From assembly GCF_018310535.1 (NCBI RefSeq), contig NZ_CP074102.1, forward strand, positions 8,866,001 through 8,930,000: a DNA stretch of 64,000 nucleotides, given 5' to 3'. The translations under genes and the position numbers were made by a program. Source of the stretch: Streptomyces mirabilis. GTDB taxonomy: Bacteria; Actinomycetota; Actinomycetes; Streptomycetales; Streptomycetaceae. Below are positions 53,436 through 62,485 of the stretch, one piece after another; positions within the stretch are counted from its first letter, which is position 1; every line of letters begins with the position of its first letter. Under the pieces are notes generated by a model, which had not been told where the DNA came from, ran no database searches, and worked only from the letters and a program-made list of their open reading frames with translations.

Positions 53436-54550
53436 GCGGGGCGTCCTTCCAGGACGGGAACGAGGAGTTCGGCTCGGGCGATACGCCGGGCGGCGCGGTG
53501 CAGCAGCACCGTGGGGGACGCGCCGTCCGGTGCGGGGACGGCTTGGGTGGCGATCACGCCGGCGGGGGTGCCCAGGCGCAGCGTGCCGTCGGCGGTCTGC
53601 CGGGCGACGCGGTGGGCGAGGGTGCCGGGGGTGGCGGCGGCCGTGGCCAGGGCCACGGCGGAGGTCAGGCCGATCGCCGGGTGCGGGGCGTGCATGGAGA
53701 CCATGCGCACGGCCAGGTCGTACTCGTCCTGGTTGACGAGTATGCCCTGTGTGGTGCGATAGGGGGCAGGCCGGGCGACGATGCCCACCTTCGGCACCGC
53801 GTGGCTGACCGGATCGCCCTCGCGGGCCAGGCCCATGGCCAGCGCTGCCTGGCGGCGCAGCAGTGTCAGCGCGGACACTGCGGTGGCGAACGCGGTGAGG
53901 GATTCCGTGCCATCGAGGCCGAACGCCTTGGCCTCGAACAGCGCGGCCGGAGCGCCGGCGTCCACCAGGGATGCCTCGACGGGACCGTCCGGGCCGGTCA
54001 GCTCGTCCAGTGCCCGGCCGGTCGGCAGTGCGCGGCCGGTCGTCGAGCCCGCCGGGTCCTGAAACCCGAGCAGGACCGGCACGCCGGGCGCCGAGGTACC
54101 AGGGACCACGGCCGTGCCCTCCTCCGGGGCCACGCCCGCGGGGGTGGGGATCGTGCCGGTGAGGCGGGCCCCGGTGTTGACGTTGAGCATGCGGACGGTG
54201 GTGGTGTCCGACGCGATCGGCACGAGATCGTGGTGGACGGCGTACAGGGCCACGGCGGTGGCGCAGTTGCCGCAGTTGCTGGCCCACTCCACGCGCTCGT
54301 CGCCGATTCCGACCTGGGCGAAGGCGTACTCGACATCCACACCGGGTTGGGTCGACGCCTGTACGACGGCGGCCTTGGAGGTGGTGGAGGAGGCGCCGCC
54401 CACGCCGTCGATCTGACGGGGGTCGGCGGCGTTGAAGGCGGCGAGCAGGAGGGCATCGACGTCCACGCCCGTGGCGGCCACGTCGCGGTGGTCGAAGATC
54501 CAGCACTTGCTGGTTCCTCCGCGGATCATCTCGCCCTGCAGACGCAGCAC
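53432..54550 (-). CDS. prpF: PrpF / 4-oxalomesaconate tautomerase family protein
   Basis: A protein of about 372 residues of the PrpF fold (diaminopimelate-epimerase-like). Visible are GEMIRGGTSKCWIFDHRDV near the start, GVGGASSTTSKAAVV, VEWASNCGNCATAVALYAV with the catalytic Cys, and VRMVSMHAPHPAIGLTSAVA. Members isomerise 2-methylaconitate or tautomerise oxalomesaconate. GTG 54550 is preferred over the longer 54586 start because GAGGAG lies 6 nt upstream. It is coupled to dctA downstream and divergent from a LysR gene, suggesting an inducible pathway for uptake and catabolism of a carboxylate. Confidence 0.88.
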   Translation of the reverse strand: MLRLQGEMIRGGTSKCWIFDHRDVAATGVDVDALLLAAFNAADPRQIDGVGGASSTTSKAAVVQASTQPGVDVEYAFAQVGIGDERVEWASNCGNCATAVALYAVHHDLVPIASDTTTVRMLNVNTGARLTGTIPTPAGVAPEEGTAVVPGTSAPGVPVLLGFQDPAGSTTGRALPTGRALDELTGPDGPVEASLVDAGAPAALFEAKAFGLDGTESLTAFATAVSALTLLRRQAALAMGLAREGDPVSHAVPKVGIVARPAPYRTTQGILVNQDEYDLAVRMVSMHAPHPAIGLTSAVALATAAATPGTLAHRVARQTADGTLRLGTPAGVIATQAVPAPDGASPTVLLHRAARRIARAELLVPVLEGRPA

Positions 54551-54696
54551 AACTGACTCCTCACAGCCATGGAAGGGGAAGTCCACCGGCGGTCTCGCCG
54601 TGCGTGGTGTCCTCCACGGTGGGTTACAGCAGCGTGAAGTACAATCTCGGAAATCTGCATGGCTATTAAGGTGAAGTGAACGCTGGAGGTGGCGGC

Positions 54697-55602
54697 ATGC
54701 TCGACGTCCGGCGGATCCTGCTGTTCACGGAGGTCGCCCGGCGCGGCTCGGTGACCGCGACAGCCCGCGCCCTCAACTACACCCCGTCAGCGGTATCGCA
54801 GCAGATCAGCCGCCTGGAAACAGAGGCAGGCCAGCCCCTGCTGGAACGCCACGCCCGGGGTGTCACCCCCACCGACGCCGGACGGGCGCTGGCCGAACGA
54901 GGGCAACGGATCGAACGCGAACTGCAGGCCGCGGAAAACGAACTCGCCGACTTCGCCGGCCTGCGCGCAGGCACACTGCGCATCGGCACCTTCCCCACCG
55001 TCGGCGCCTCGCTCCTCCCGCAGGCCGTGATCGCCTTCCGCGACGCCCACCCCGACGTACGGCTGACCGTCCGCAGCGCCCGCATCGCCGGACTCTGGAC
55101 GATGCTGGAGAACCGGGAGATCGAAATATCGCTGATGTGGGACTACGACTGGAGCCGAATCGACCGGGAGGACATCGTCGTCACCCCACTCCTCGATGAC
55201 CCGCCGGCCCTTCTCATCAGCGGCCACCATCCACTCGCCGGCCGTAACGCCGCCTCACTCGCCGACTTCGCAGACGACCCCTGGATCACCCGCGCCGACC
55301 ATCACCCGGTGGCCGAAGCCCTCGTCCGCGGCTGCCGCGCCGTCGGCTTCGAGCCCCACATCGCCTACGAGGCCCACGACTACCAGGAAGCCCAGGCCAT
55401 GGTCGCCGCCTGCATCGGCGTCGCCCTCGCCCCCACCCTGGCCCTGGAGGGCACCCGACCCGGCGTCACCGTCCTGCCCCTCCAGCCGCCGGCCCCCATC
55501 CGCCGCATCCTCCTCGTTCGCATGGCCGACCACTCGCTCACCCCCGCCGCCCTCACCTTCGCCGGACTCCTCCGCGATACCGCCGCAGCCCGAACAACCT
55601 GA
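54697..55602 (+). CDS. LysR family transcriptional regulator
   Basis: A 301-residue LysR protein, HTH at residues 1-60 (MLDVRRILLFTEVARRGSVT, YTPSAVSQQISRLETEAG) and a substrate-binding domain after it. ATG 54697 has GGAGGT 6 nt upstream; the longer frame from 54676 lacks one. It is divergent from prpF-dctA with a gap of about 146 bp, so it is the likely regulator of that operon, with the carboxylate or its product as inducer. Confidence 0.92.
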   Translation: MLDVRRILLFTEVARRGSVTATARALNYTPSAVSQQISRLETEAGQPLLERHARGVTPTDAGRALAERGQRIERELQAAENELADFAGLRAGTLRIGTFPTVGASLLPQAVIAFRDAHPDVRLTVRSARIAGLWTMLENREIEISLMWDYDWSRIDREDIVVTPLLDDPPALLISGHHPLAGRNAASLADFADDPWITRADHHPVAEALVRGCRAVGFEPHIAYEAHDYQEAQAMVAACIGVALAPTLALEGTRPGVTVLPLQPPAPIRRILLVRMADHSLTPAALTFAGLLRDTAAARTT

Positions 55603-55919
55603 CATTGACACCGAACCACGCCCACCGGTCATGGAACCGCCGCGCTCACCGCCGCCAATCCAGGCCCCGCACTTCGGTGTTGGACGTGGGCAACGGGCGG
55701 CGCCAAGCAACCCTGGCCATACGTTGGGTTCGTGATCCGGAAGGAGCACAGGCTCCGAGGTGAGCGTGGCGAGCGTCGGCTCCGGCAGTGACAGGCCGAA
55801 GGCTTGATCGAGGTCTTCCACTGCGGGGTGGGGGCGGTGCGCCCGGTCAGCGGATCCGGGGCAGCGCCTTGTCCGGGTGCGCGGCGTGCACGGTACTTGA
55901 CGGCGATCTTGGGATGGCC
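55603..55919. other. intergenic region, no gene seen
   Basis: About 315 bp of sequence between the LysR gene and an IS fragment. No convincing frame is present. Confidence 0.4.
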
Positions 55920-56120
55920 CACCTGAAGAACTGGCGCATCATCACCAAGCTCCGCCTGCACGTCCGACACGCCACCACGCTCCTTCGCGCCCTGCTCGTA
56001 CTGACCAACATCGAGATCGCGCGCTGACAGACGATCTTGACGCCAGACAATCGCCCCCGACCAGCGCGAGTACACAACCCACCACACACACCAGCCCCGT
56101 GACCAGCGAATTCAAGATGG
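55920..56120 (+). mobile_element. 201-bp end fragment of the 50308 IS5-family element, inverted
   Basis: It matches the reverse complement of 50308-50508 almost perfectly (one difference noticed). It carries the last 35 residues of the transposase (HLKNWRIITKLRLHVRHATT to EIAR) and the element terminus ending caagatgg at 56120. The rest of that copy is deleted. Confidence 0.85.
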
Positions 56121-57060
56121 CAGATCCTCAATGGCGGCTGTTCCTGCCGAAGGAATGGGCGTCAGACACCGGCCGCAGGACCGTCACCCGCGTCCCGCCC
56201 GAGGTCACGCACCGGGAGAAGTGGCGGCTGGCTCTGGACATGCTCGACACCCTGGCCGGCTGGGGCATGAGGCCGCCGGTCGTCGTGGCTGACGCCGCCT
56301 ACGGCACCAACGCACACCTGCGGGCCGGCCTGGCAGAGCGCGGCATCGACTACGTGCTGGCCGTCCGCGCGGACGTGACCGCCCATCCCTTCGAGGAACA
56401 GCCCGTCGCTCCAGCCCGCAACGGGCCCGTCGGGTGCTGGCCACAGCCTCGCTACCGCCATCCCGCACCGTCAGTGGCAGCCCTGGCCGCCGGTCTCGCG
56501 CAGGACGCGTTCACCACCGCCGCCTGGCGGAACGGCTCGCGAGGAGAGTTACGGTCCCGCTTCGCCGCCGTGCGCATCCGCCCTGCAGGCAAGGCCGTCG
56601 AGCGTCCGATCCGAACCGCTGCTTCGGCCGAGCAGGGCTGGTGGGACGGGGTCCTGCCGGACTGCTGGCTGCTGGTCGAGTGGCCCGAGGGGGCCGAGGC
56701 TCCCACCGACTACTGGCTGTCCAACCTGCCGGCTGACATGGCGATCGTCGACCTGGTCCGTCTGGCGAAGGTCCGCTGGCGCATCGAGCACGACTACCGC
56801 GAACTCAAGCACGGCCTGGGCCTGGACCACTTCGAAGGCCGGTCCTGGCCCGGCTGGCACCACCTCGTCACCCTCGTGACCGCCGCCCACGCCTTCCTCA
56901 CCGAACAACGCCTGGCCCCAAAAGCACCCAGTCCGGCCTCACCCTCTACCAGATCCTCGATGCACTCCAGGACACCTTGAGGTGCTGGACCGGCATCTGC
57001 ACCACCTGCCAACAGCCGCTGCCCAGCAGGACACACAGAACACCGAGATCAAGAACGACC
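56121..57060 (+). pseudogene. IS701 family transposase, C-terminal part
   Basis: About 290 residues of an IS701 transposase starting abruptly at PQWRLFLPKEWASDTGRR, right at the IS5 fragment end, so the N-terminal third including the first catalytic Asp is lost. Remaining motifs: VVADAAYGTNAHLRAGLAER (second Asp), RLAKVRWRIEHDYRELKHGL (Glu) and HAFLTEQRL. After RLAPKAPSP a small indel shifts the frame; the natural tail (LTLYQILDALQDTLRCWTG) is in the next frame. The element end reaches the CTAG at 57074. Confidence 0.85.
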
Positions 57061-57088
57061 TAACGGAGTCCTACTAGTGCTGGATTCC

Positions 57089-58215
57089 TCAAACGGTGTA
57101 CACATATCGGCGCCGTAGTAAGCGAGTTGGCGGTGCCGGTCTGCCCCAGATCCAGGGGTTGGCCCGGGAGTTGAGCTGGTCGGTCGCAAGGGTGGTGGCG
57201 TATTCGATGTCGTCGCGGTTGGCGAATGACCGGCCGGCGAGGGCGGCCTTGCGGAAGATGCGCCACCAGCCTTCCTGCAGGTTGAGCCAGCACGCACCGA
57301 CGGGGATGAAGGCGTGGTGGATCCGGGGATGGCCTTCGAGCCAGGTCCGAGTGGACAGGCTGTTGTGACTGGACAGGTTGTCGGTGACGATCCAGATCTC
57401 ACCCTCCGGGTTGGCGTCCTCAAGCAGTTGCAGGAACTGCTGGTAGAAGACGCTGTTGCGGGAGGAAGCGGTCATCGTGACGGCCTGGCCGTCGGCTGGT
57501 CGCAGACCGCCGTAGACCCAGGTCTTCTCCGGTCCGCGGCTGTAGTCGAGTTCCGCTTTGATCCGGTGCCCGTCGGGTGACCAGGCGGGGGCGGGCGGGA
57601 AGGTCCGCGGGATCACTGGCCCCAGCTCGTCGGCGCAGATCACCGTCGCACCGGCGGGCGGGTGGGTGTAGAGGCCGATGATCCGTGTCCTTTTGGGACG
57701 AAGTCCGGGTCCTTCGATCGCGTCCAGGACCGGGTGCGGCGCCAGCGCACGCCCTCGGCGAGCAGGATGCGGCGGACCTGTGAGCGCCCCACCTCGATCC
57801 CTTCGGCCCGCGCTGCCGCGGCCAGGGAATCCAGCGTCCACTCGGGTGGCCCGGACTCGTCGAAGGCCCACAGCTCCCCGACCGGCTCCCACCTCAGCCG
57901 CCCCGGCGGGACGGTCTTGACCAGGGAGATGATCCGAGATCGTTCCTCTTCGGTGATCCGCCGCTTGCGGCCCTGCCCGCCCAGATCATCCAGCCCTTGC
58001 AGGCCTGAGCGGTTGAAGCGGTGCAGCCAGCAGCGGACCGTTTTCTGGCTGCAGTCCAGTTCCACGGCGATCGCCGGCACCCGTAGCCCCGCCCAGCTCA
58101 GCTCGATCATCCGGGCCCGCATCACTGCATCCCGCGGAGCCTTCCGCGCCCGCGACAATCGGCGAACGACGGTCCGTTCGTCCTCGTCACGCCCCGGTCG
58201 TGCTCGTAAAACCAT
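57089..58215 (-). CDS. IS630 family transposase made by -1 ribosomal frameshifting
   Basis: Two overlapping frames together give one IS630 transposase of about 375 residues. The first (58215 to about 57690) holds the HTH domains (MVLRARPGRDEDERTVVRRL, VELDCSQKTVRCWLHRF, AEGIEVGRSQVRRILLAEG). The second (about 57690 to 57089) holds the catalytic domain with ATVICADELGPVIPRTFP (Asp), EIWIVTDNLSSHNS (Asp) and WLNLQEGWWRIF (Glu). The frames join at DFVPK/RTRIIGLY over the heptamer C CCA AAA (57691-57697 on the complement), a canonical -1 slippery site. IS630 elements are known to use such frameshifting. The stop is inside the inverted end region. Confidence 0.88.
57691..57697 (-). other. -1 programmed frameshift heptamer C CCA AAA
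   Basis: On the complement the zero frame reads GTC CCA AAA GGA; slipping back one base gives CCC AAA AGG, exactly joining the two transposase frames. The pattern X XXY YYZ is satisfied. No downstream pseudoknot was assessed. Confidence 0.75.
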
Positions 58216-58358
58216 CGCCCAGCACCCGCCCCCGAGCACCGTCAACTACCCCGCCACCAGGACATATACCCAACGAAAGAGGAATCCAGCACTAGTGCTG
58301 TGACCGGAAATGATCACCGGGGCGGGCAGTCAGCGGGGCAAGGGGCGATGATGTGGGG

Positions 58359-59120
58359 ATGACCGCCAGCTCGCGCGCCCATTCGTTTAACGCGGCGGCT
58401 GACCAGTACGCGGCCAGCCGGCCTTCGTACCCGCCCGCGCTCTTCGATTTAATCGAACAGTTCACGAGCCGTCCCCTGGCGGGTGCCCGCGTCGCCGATG
58501 TGGGCGCGGGCACCGGAATCGCCACCGCGCTGCTGCGTGGGCGCGGAGCTCACGTAATCGGCGTTGAGCCGGGCGACGCCATGGCTGCCCAGTTCCACAC
58601 CGTGCTCCCGGATGTGCCGATTGTGAGGGGTGACGGCAACGCCCTCCCCCTCGCGGACGCCTCCCACGACCTCGTCACCTACGCACAGTCCTGGCAGTGG
58701 ACCGACACCACCCGCTCGGTCCCGGAGACGCTGCGGGTCCTGCGTCCGAGCGGTGCGCTCGCGATCTGGTGGAACACCACCGCCTTCGACGTGCCCTGGA
58801 TCCGAGAGCAGCACCAGCGGCTCGCGCACCACTGCGGAGTGAAGCCGACTTCTCGGGCGCGTCCCAACGACAGCGACGCCGTCCGGCTCGCGGGCCTGTC
58901 GGGGCTCCGAGTCGCGCGCCGCCAGGTGCGGTGGAGCCGTGTGGTCTCCCTCGACATGCACCTTTCCAACATCAGCAGTCGCTCGGCGTTCCTTGTCCTT
59001 ACCGAGGACGACAAGCGTGCCTTTCTCTCCGAGGAGCGCAGGCGACTGCGGGAGATGTTCCCCGGCGAGGCGGTGGAAGAGGTCTACGTGGTTGATCTAC
59101 TGGTGGCCACTCGTCCGTGA
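58359..59120 (+). CDS. class I SAM-dependent methyltransferase
   Basis: A 253-residue Rossmann-fold methyltransferase. Motif I is ARVADVGAGTGIATALLRGR near residue 42, the acidic loop is VIGVEPGDAM, motif II/III is VRGDGNALPLADASHDLVTY, and LRVLRPSGALAIWWNTT is post-III. The SFNAAADQYAASRPSYPPAL start is typical of Streptomyces methyltransferases of unknown substrate. ATG 58359 has GGGG a few bases upstream. It stands alone between IS elements. Confidence 0.9.
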   Translation: MTASSRAHSFNAAADQYAASRPSYPPALFDLIEQFTSRPLAGARVADVGAGTGIATALLRGRGAHVIGVEPGDAMAAQFHTVLPDVPIVRGDGNALPLADASHDLVTYAQSWQWTDTTRSVPETLRVLRPSGALAIWWNTTAFDVPWIREQHQRLAHHCGVKPTSRARPNDSDAVRLAGLSGLRVARRQVRWSRVVSLDMHLSNISSRSAFLVLTEDDKRAFLSEERRRLREMFPGEAVEEVYVVDLLVATRP

Positions 59121-59124
59121 CCTG

Positions 59125-60096
59125 CCCAGTGTCCTGAGATCCGGACGGCCAGGCCGCTCCAACGACGGGGCGGCCGCCGAATCGGATGCCTTTCTCACTG
59201 CGGACGCGGGCGCGTTCACGCCGTTGAGCGGCCAGGACGTCGGGGTGCCGGGCGTTCTGGTTGCGCCAGCGCAGATATCGGTGCAACTCCCGTGTCTGGA
59301 CGGTGTGGTTGGGGTGGTGAGAGTTGGCGAGGGTGAACTGCCGCAGCGGCCCGAAGTGCGCCTCGATCGGGTTCGCCCACGACGCGTTCGTCGGTGTGAA
59401 GCACAGCTCGACCTTGTTCTTCGCCGCCCAGCGGCGGATCCGCCCGTTCTTGTGGGCGGACAGGTTGTCCAGGATCACGTAGATCGGGGCGCCGTCCGGG
59501 TGTGCCGCGCGGATCGACTTCAGCGCGGCCCAGGTCGGCCCGATGCCCTTGCGGCGCCGGTTGACGCCCCACAGGGTGTCGTCGCCGACCGAATAGCAGC
59601 CGTGGAAGTAGGTGGTGCCATGGGTGCGGTGATAGGTGGCCGGCAGCCGGTCCGGCCGCCCCTGCTTCGCCCAGCAGGACCCGGCGGTCGGGCGGATGCC
59701 CAGGGGGCCGAACTCATAGAAGGCGAAGGTCCGCTCGGGCCGCTGGGTGAGGGCATACTCGATCCGGTCCAGCTTGGTATCGAAGTCCGAGTCGCTCGAT
59801 TCCTTCCACGTCTTGGTGCGCTGGAAGGTGATCCCGCGGCGGGTCAGCAGGCAGCGCAGTGCTTCGCGTCCGATCCGTATGGAGCGGGGGACGTTGCGCC
59901 GCAAGTGGTCGGCGAGCTTGCGGATCGACCATCGGGTGAAAGGCTTGCCGAGCTTGGTAGGGCGGGTGATGGCCGTCCGGATGACGAAGTCCTCGTGGTC
60001 ATCGCTGAGCAGGCGGGGACGGCCTCCCGCCCATCGAGGGTCCAGACAGGCCAGCCCGATCTCGTTGAACTTGTGGATCACGCGCCCTCCGCCACG
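59125..60096 (-). pseudogene. IS630 family transposase, both ends altered
   Basis: About 325 residues of an IS630 transposase. It begins mid-domain at VIHKFNEIGLACLDPRWAGG, so about 80 residues of HTH are missing. The catalytic parts RTFAFYEFGPLGIRP (an unusual Glu-Phe where DE-type Asp is expected), APIYVILDNLSAHKN and NPIEAHFGPLRQFTLAN follow. After ARVRSEKGIRFGGRP the frame runs on antisense into the methyltransferase rather than stopping. Hence it is truncated at the 5' side and probably at the 3' side. It is a different IS630 lineage from the one at 57089. Confidence 0.78.
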
Positions 60097-60160
60097 GCGA
60101 CGTACGGGCCCCTTGGGAGCAGTAGCTCCGCGCGAAAAAAGGTACCCAGCACGACTGGGT

Positions 60161-60580
60161 TCACGGCGCCGGTACGGCACCGATCTGCTGCATCACCCCG
60201 AGGAGGTCGGGCTGGCCCCGTTCGCCGACGATCCGGTCGTCGGCCAGGTAGTAGAAGTTCATGGCCTGCACCGAGATCTTGTTGCCGCTCGCCGGGATCC
60301 CGAAGAATTCACCGTCGTGGGTTCCCCGCATGGTGAACCGCGCGGCCACGGTGTCGCCTTCGGTGACTGTCTCCTCCAGCGTCCACTGGACGTCGGGGAA
60401 GGCGCTGCGCATCATCCCGATGACTTCCATGTACCCATCGGGCCCTCGCAGTGGTTCCGGGTGGCTTGGCGCGTGGAACATCGCGTCCGGAGAAATGATC
60501 TCGCGGGCGAGATCCTCGTTGCCCGTGTTGATGAACTCGACGAAACGGTTCATCACTGACTCGGTGGACTGCGATGGCAT
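60161..60580 (-). CDS. SnoaL-like ester cyclase/isomerase-fold protein
   Basis: A 139-residue SnoaL-like protein with the NTF2-like cone fold: VMNRFVEFINTGNEDLAREI, FHAPSHPEPLRGPDGYMEVI, MMRSAFPDVQWTLEETVTEG, VAARFTMRGTHDGEFFGIPA and MNFYYLADDRIVGERGQPD. Family members range from polyketide cyclases to stress-induced proteins of unknown substrate. ATG 60580 has GAGAGG 10 nt upstream. It is divergent from a PadR regulator with a perfect palindrome between them, so it is very likely PadR-controlled. Confidence 0.88.
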   Translation of the reverse strand: MPSQSTESVMNRFVEFINTGNEDLAREIISPDAMFHAPSHPEPLRGPDGYMEVIGMMRSAFPDVQWTLEETVTEGDTVAARFTMRGTHDGEFFGIPASGNKISVQAMNFYYLADDRIVGERGQPDLLGVMQQIGAVPAP

Positions 60581-60626
60581 CTTGCTGTGCCTCTCCAGAG
60601 ACGTTTGGGCGGGTACCTGCGAGCGT

Positions 60627-60660
60627 AACATCGAATCGATGTCCACATCGATTCGATGTT
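60627..60660. promoter_or_regulatory. perfect 15-bp inverted repeat, PadR operator
   Basis: aacatcgaatcgatg, spacer tcca, catcgattcgatgtt. It lies 46 bp upstream of the SnoaL-like gene and 19 bp upstream of the PadR start, in their shared promoter region. Each arm itself contains the near-palindrome atcgaatcgat. Confidence 0.8.
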
Positions 60661-60679
60661 CGCGTGCGAAGATGGGCTC

Positions 60680-61258
60680 ATGCTGGAACTCGCGATACTC
60701 GGCTTCCTCGCCGAGGGACCCCTGCCTGGACACGAGCTGCGCCGCCGCGTCTCGCAGCTGACCGGCTATACGCGGCCGGTCAGTGACGGCAGCCTGTATC
60801 CGGCGATCAATCGTCTGACCAGGGCGGGCTTGATCGAGCGGCGCGCAGACCCGGCCGCGGGGGCGGCCCGGTACGTGCTCAGCCTGACCGCGGCCGGCCG
60901 GGCCGAAATGCTTCAGCGCCTGCGCAAGCCCGCCGACCACGAGATCACCGACTTCACCCGGTTCTACGTCGTCCTGGCCTTCCTCTCCCACCTGCCCGAC
61001 GTGGCCGAACAGCACGCGGTGCTGCGCAGGCGGCTGGAGTTCCTGGAAGAGCCGGCGAGCTTCTTCTACGACAACGAGCGGCCCCTGCGTGCCGAGGAGG
61101 TCGCCGACCCCTACCGGCAGGGCATGCTGCTCACCGCCCGCGCCACCAGCCGCGCCGAACGGACCTGGCTGCGCGAGACCCTCGGCGAGGAACCGCCCGT
61201 ATTCGACACCGCCTGCACCGACAACGATCCACATGCGCCCGCCGCTCCCGCGAGCTGA
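60680..61258 (+). CDS. PadR family transcriptional regulator
   Basis: A 192-residue PadR/Vir-type regulator. Winged HTH at residues 1-85 (MLELAILGFLAEGPLPGHEL, SDGSLYPAINRLTRAGLIER), then a helical dimerisation domain (ITDFTRFYVVLAFLSHLPDV, RRRLEFLEEPASFF). ATG 60680 is preferred to 60656, which lies nearly on the operator. It represses, by inference, the divergent SnoaL-like gene and its own operon with the quinone oxidoreductase 18 bp downstream. The likely signal is a phenolic or quinone-like compound, as for other PadR proteins. Confidence 0.9.
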   Translation: MLELAILGFLAEGPLPGHELRRRVSQLTGYTRPVSDGSLYPAINRLTRAGLIERRADPAAGAARYVLSLTAAGRAEMLQRLRKPADHEITDFTRFYVVLAFLSHLPDVAEQHAVLRRRLEFLEEPASFFYDNERPLRAEEVADPYRQGMLLTARATSRAERTWLRETLGEEPPVFDTACTDNDPHAPAAPAS

Positions 61259-61276
61259 CTGCCCACAGAGGTACCC

Positions 61277-62260
61277 ATGCTTGCTTCCTGGTACGACGCC
61301 CAGGGACCCGCCGCCAATGTCCTGCACGTCGGCGAACTCCCTGATCCCGTCCCCGGCCCCGGCGAGGTCCGCGTCCGTGTCACCGTCTCGGGCGTCAACC
61401 CCGGCGACACCAAGAAACGGCGTGGCTGGCTCGGCTCGTCCATGCCCTTCCCGCGAGTGATCCCGCACAGCGACGCCGCCGGAGTCATCGACGCCGTGGG
61501 CGCCCAAGTCGACGCCCACCGCGTCGGACAACGGGTCTGGGTATACGGGGCCCAGTCCTACCGCCCCTTCGGCACGGCCGCCCAGTACACCGTCGTACCC
61601 GACCACCAGGCCGTACCTCTGCCAGATCATCTGAGTGACGAGCTGGGGGCGAGCCTCGGCATCCCCGGCATCACCGCCCACCGCACCGTCTTCGCCGACG
61701 GCCCGGTCGACGGCCAACTGGTCCTGGTCCACGGCGTTCTCGGCGGCGTCGGCTCCCTGGCCGCCCAGCTCGCCCACTGGGCCGGCGCCACCGTGATCGC
61801 CACCGTCCGCCGCACCGCGGACCTCGACCGCGTCGACCCGGCCGTCGTCTCCCACGCCGTCGCCCTGGACACCGGCGACCCCGCCACAGCCATCCGCTCG
61901 TACGCGCCGCGGGGCGTCGACCGGATCATCGAGGTCGCGCTGTCCGACAACGCCGATCTCGACAACGCCGTCGCCGCCAACAACGCCGTCATCGCCGCCT
62001 ACGCCACCCGCACGGACCGCACCGAGATCCCCTTCTGGCCGCTGCTGTTCAACAACGTCACCCTGCGGCTGCTCGGCAGCGACGATTTTCCCGTCGAGGC
62101 CAAACGCCAGGCCGCCCGCGACCTCACCTCCGCCGCCGCCGTCGGCGCCCTCACCGTCGCCGTCGGCGACCGCTACGCGCTGGACGACATCGCCAAGGCC
62201 CACGACCACGTCGACGCCGACGGTGTCCACAGCCGCATCCTGGTCACCCTCCCCCAATAG
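61277..62260 (+). CDS. NADPH:quinone oxidoreductase-type MDR enzyme
   Basis: A 327-residue medium-chain dehydrogenase/reductase without the structural-zinc cysteines. N-terminal GroES-like part: VLHVGELPDPVPGPGEVRVR, VSGVNPGDTKKRRGW, IPHSDAAGVIDAVGA. Rossmann part: LVHGVLGGVGSLAAQLAHWA and GATVIATVRRTADLDRV. It ends VHSRILVTLPQ. Such enzymes reduce quinones or alkenals with NADPH. It starts 18 bp after the PadR gene and is surely co-transcribed, suggesting a PadR-controlled response to reactive quinones or phenolics. Confidence 0.92.
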   Translation: MLASWYDAQGPAANVLHVGELPDPVPGPGEVRVRVTVSGVNPGDTKKRRGWLGSSMPFPRVIPHSDAAGVIDAVGAQVDAHRVGQRVWVYGAQSYRPFGTAAQYTVVPDHQAVPLPDHLSDELGASLGIPGITAHRTVFADGPVDGQLVLVHGVLGGVGSLAAQLAHWAGATVIATVRRTADLDRVDPAVVSHAVALDTGDPATAIRSYAPRGVDRIIEVALSDNADLDNAVAANNAVIAAYATRTDRTEIPFWPLLFNNVTLRLLGSDDFPVEAKRQAARDLTSAAAVGALTVAVGDRYALDDIAKAHDHVDADGVHSRILVTLPQ

Positions 62261-62391
62261 CGCAGACTCGGAACACCGGCCCGTCACCAGCAACCCCCGT
62301 CTCATTGACGGCCACTGGATCGCTCACCCCACGCGCCTAGGTTCACTGTCAAAGAAGCCGAAACGACTGGGTTCGTTGTCAAACGACTCGA

Positions 62392-62485
62392 TTGGATGAC
62401 AAGGGACACCCGGCCGTGACCCGCTGGGCAGCCGCCCACGCCGACCTGCACTGGGCTAACGTCACCTCGCCGCTTAGCTTGGTGT
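62392..62485 (+). pseudogene. phosphotransferase (APH family) fragment
   Basis: About 25 residues, VTRWAAAHADLHWANVTSPL, match the catalytic loop HxDLHWxN of Streptomyces aminoglycoside-phosphotransferase-like enzymes. The gene is cut on the right by the IS at 62486 and has no recognisable upstream part. The region 62261-62391 holds two direct gttc..tgtcaaa units (about 62340 and 62370), of unknown meaning. Confidence 0.55.

Larger units (their letters stand above)
57074..58295. mobile_element. IS630 family element inserted at CTAG
   Basis: A complete element of about 1.2 kb. Both ends carry the inverted sequence ctagtgctggattcctc (57074-57090 and the complement at 58279-58295), and CTAG flanks each side, consistent with the TA target duplication of IS630. 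It is inserted directly at the end of the IS701 remnant. It encodes one transposase in two overlapping frames. Confidence 0.8.

Noticed and set aside
60580..62305. Minus-strand frame extending the SnoaL-like protein upstream to 714 codons
   Set aside because: The extension is antisense to the PadR and MDR genes; ATG 60580 with GAGAGG explains the SnoaL-like protein at normal family length.
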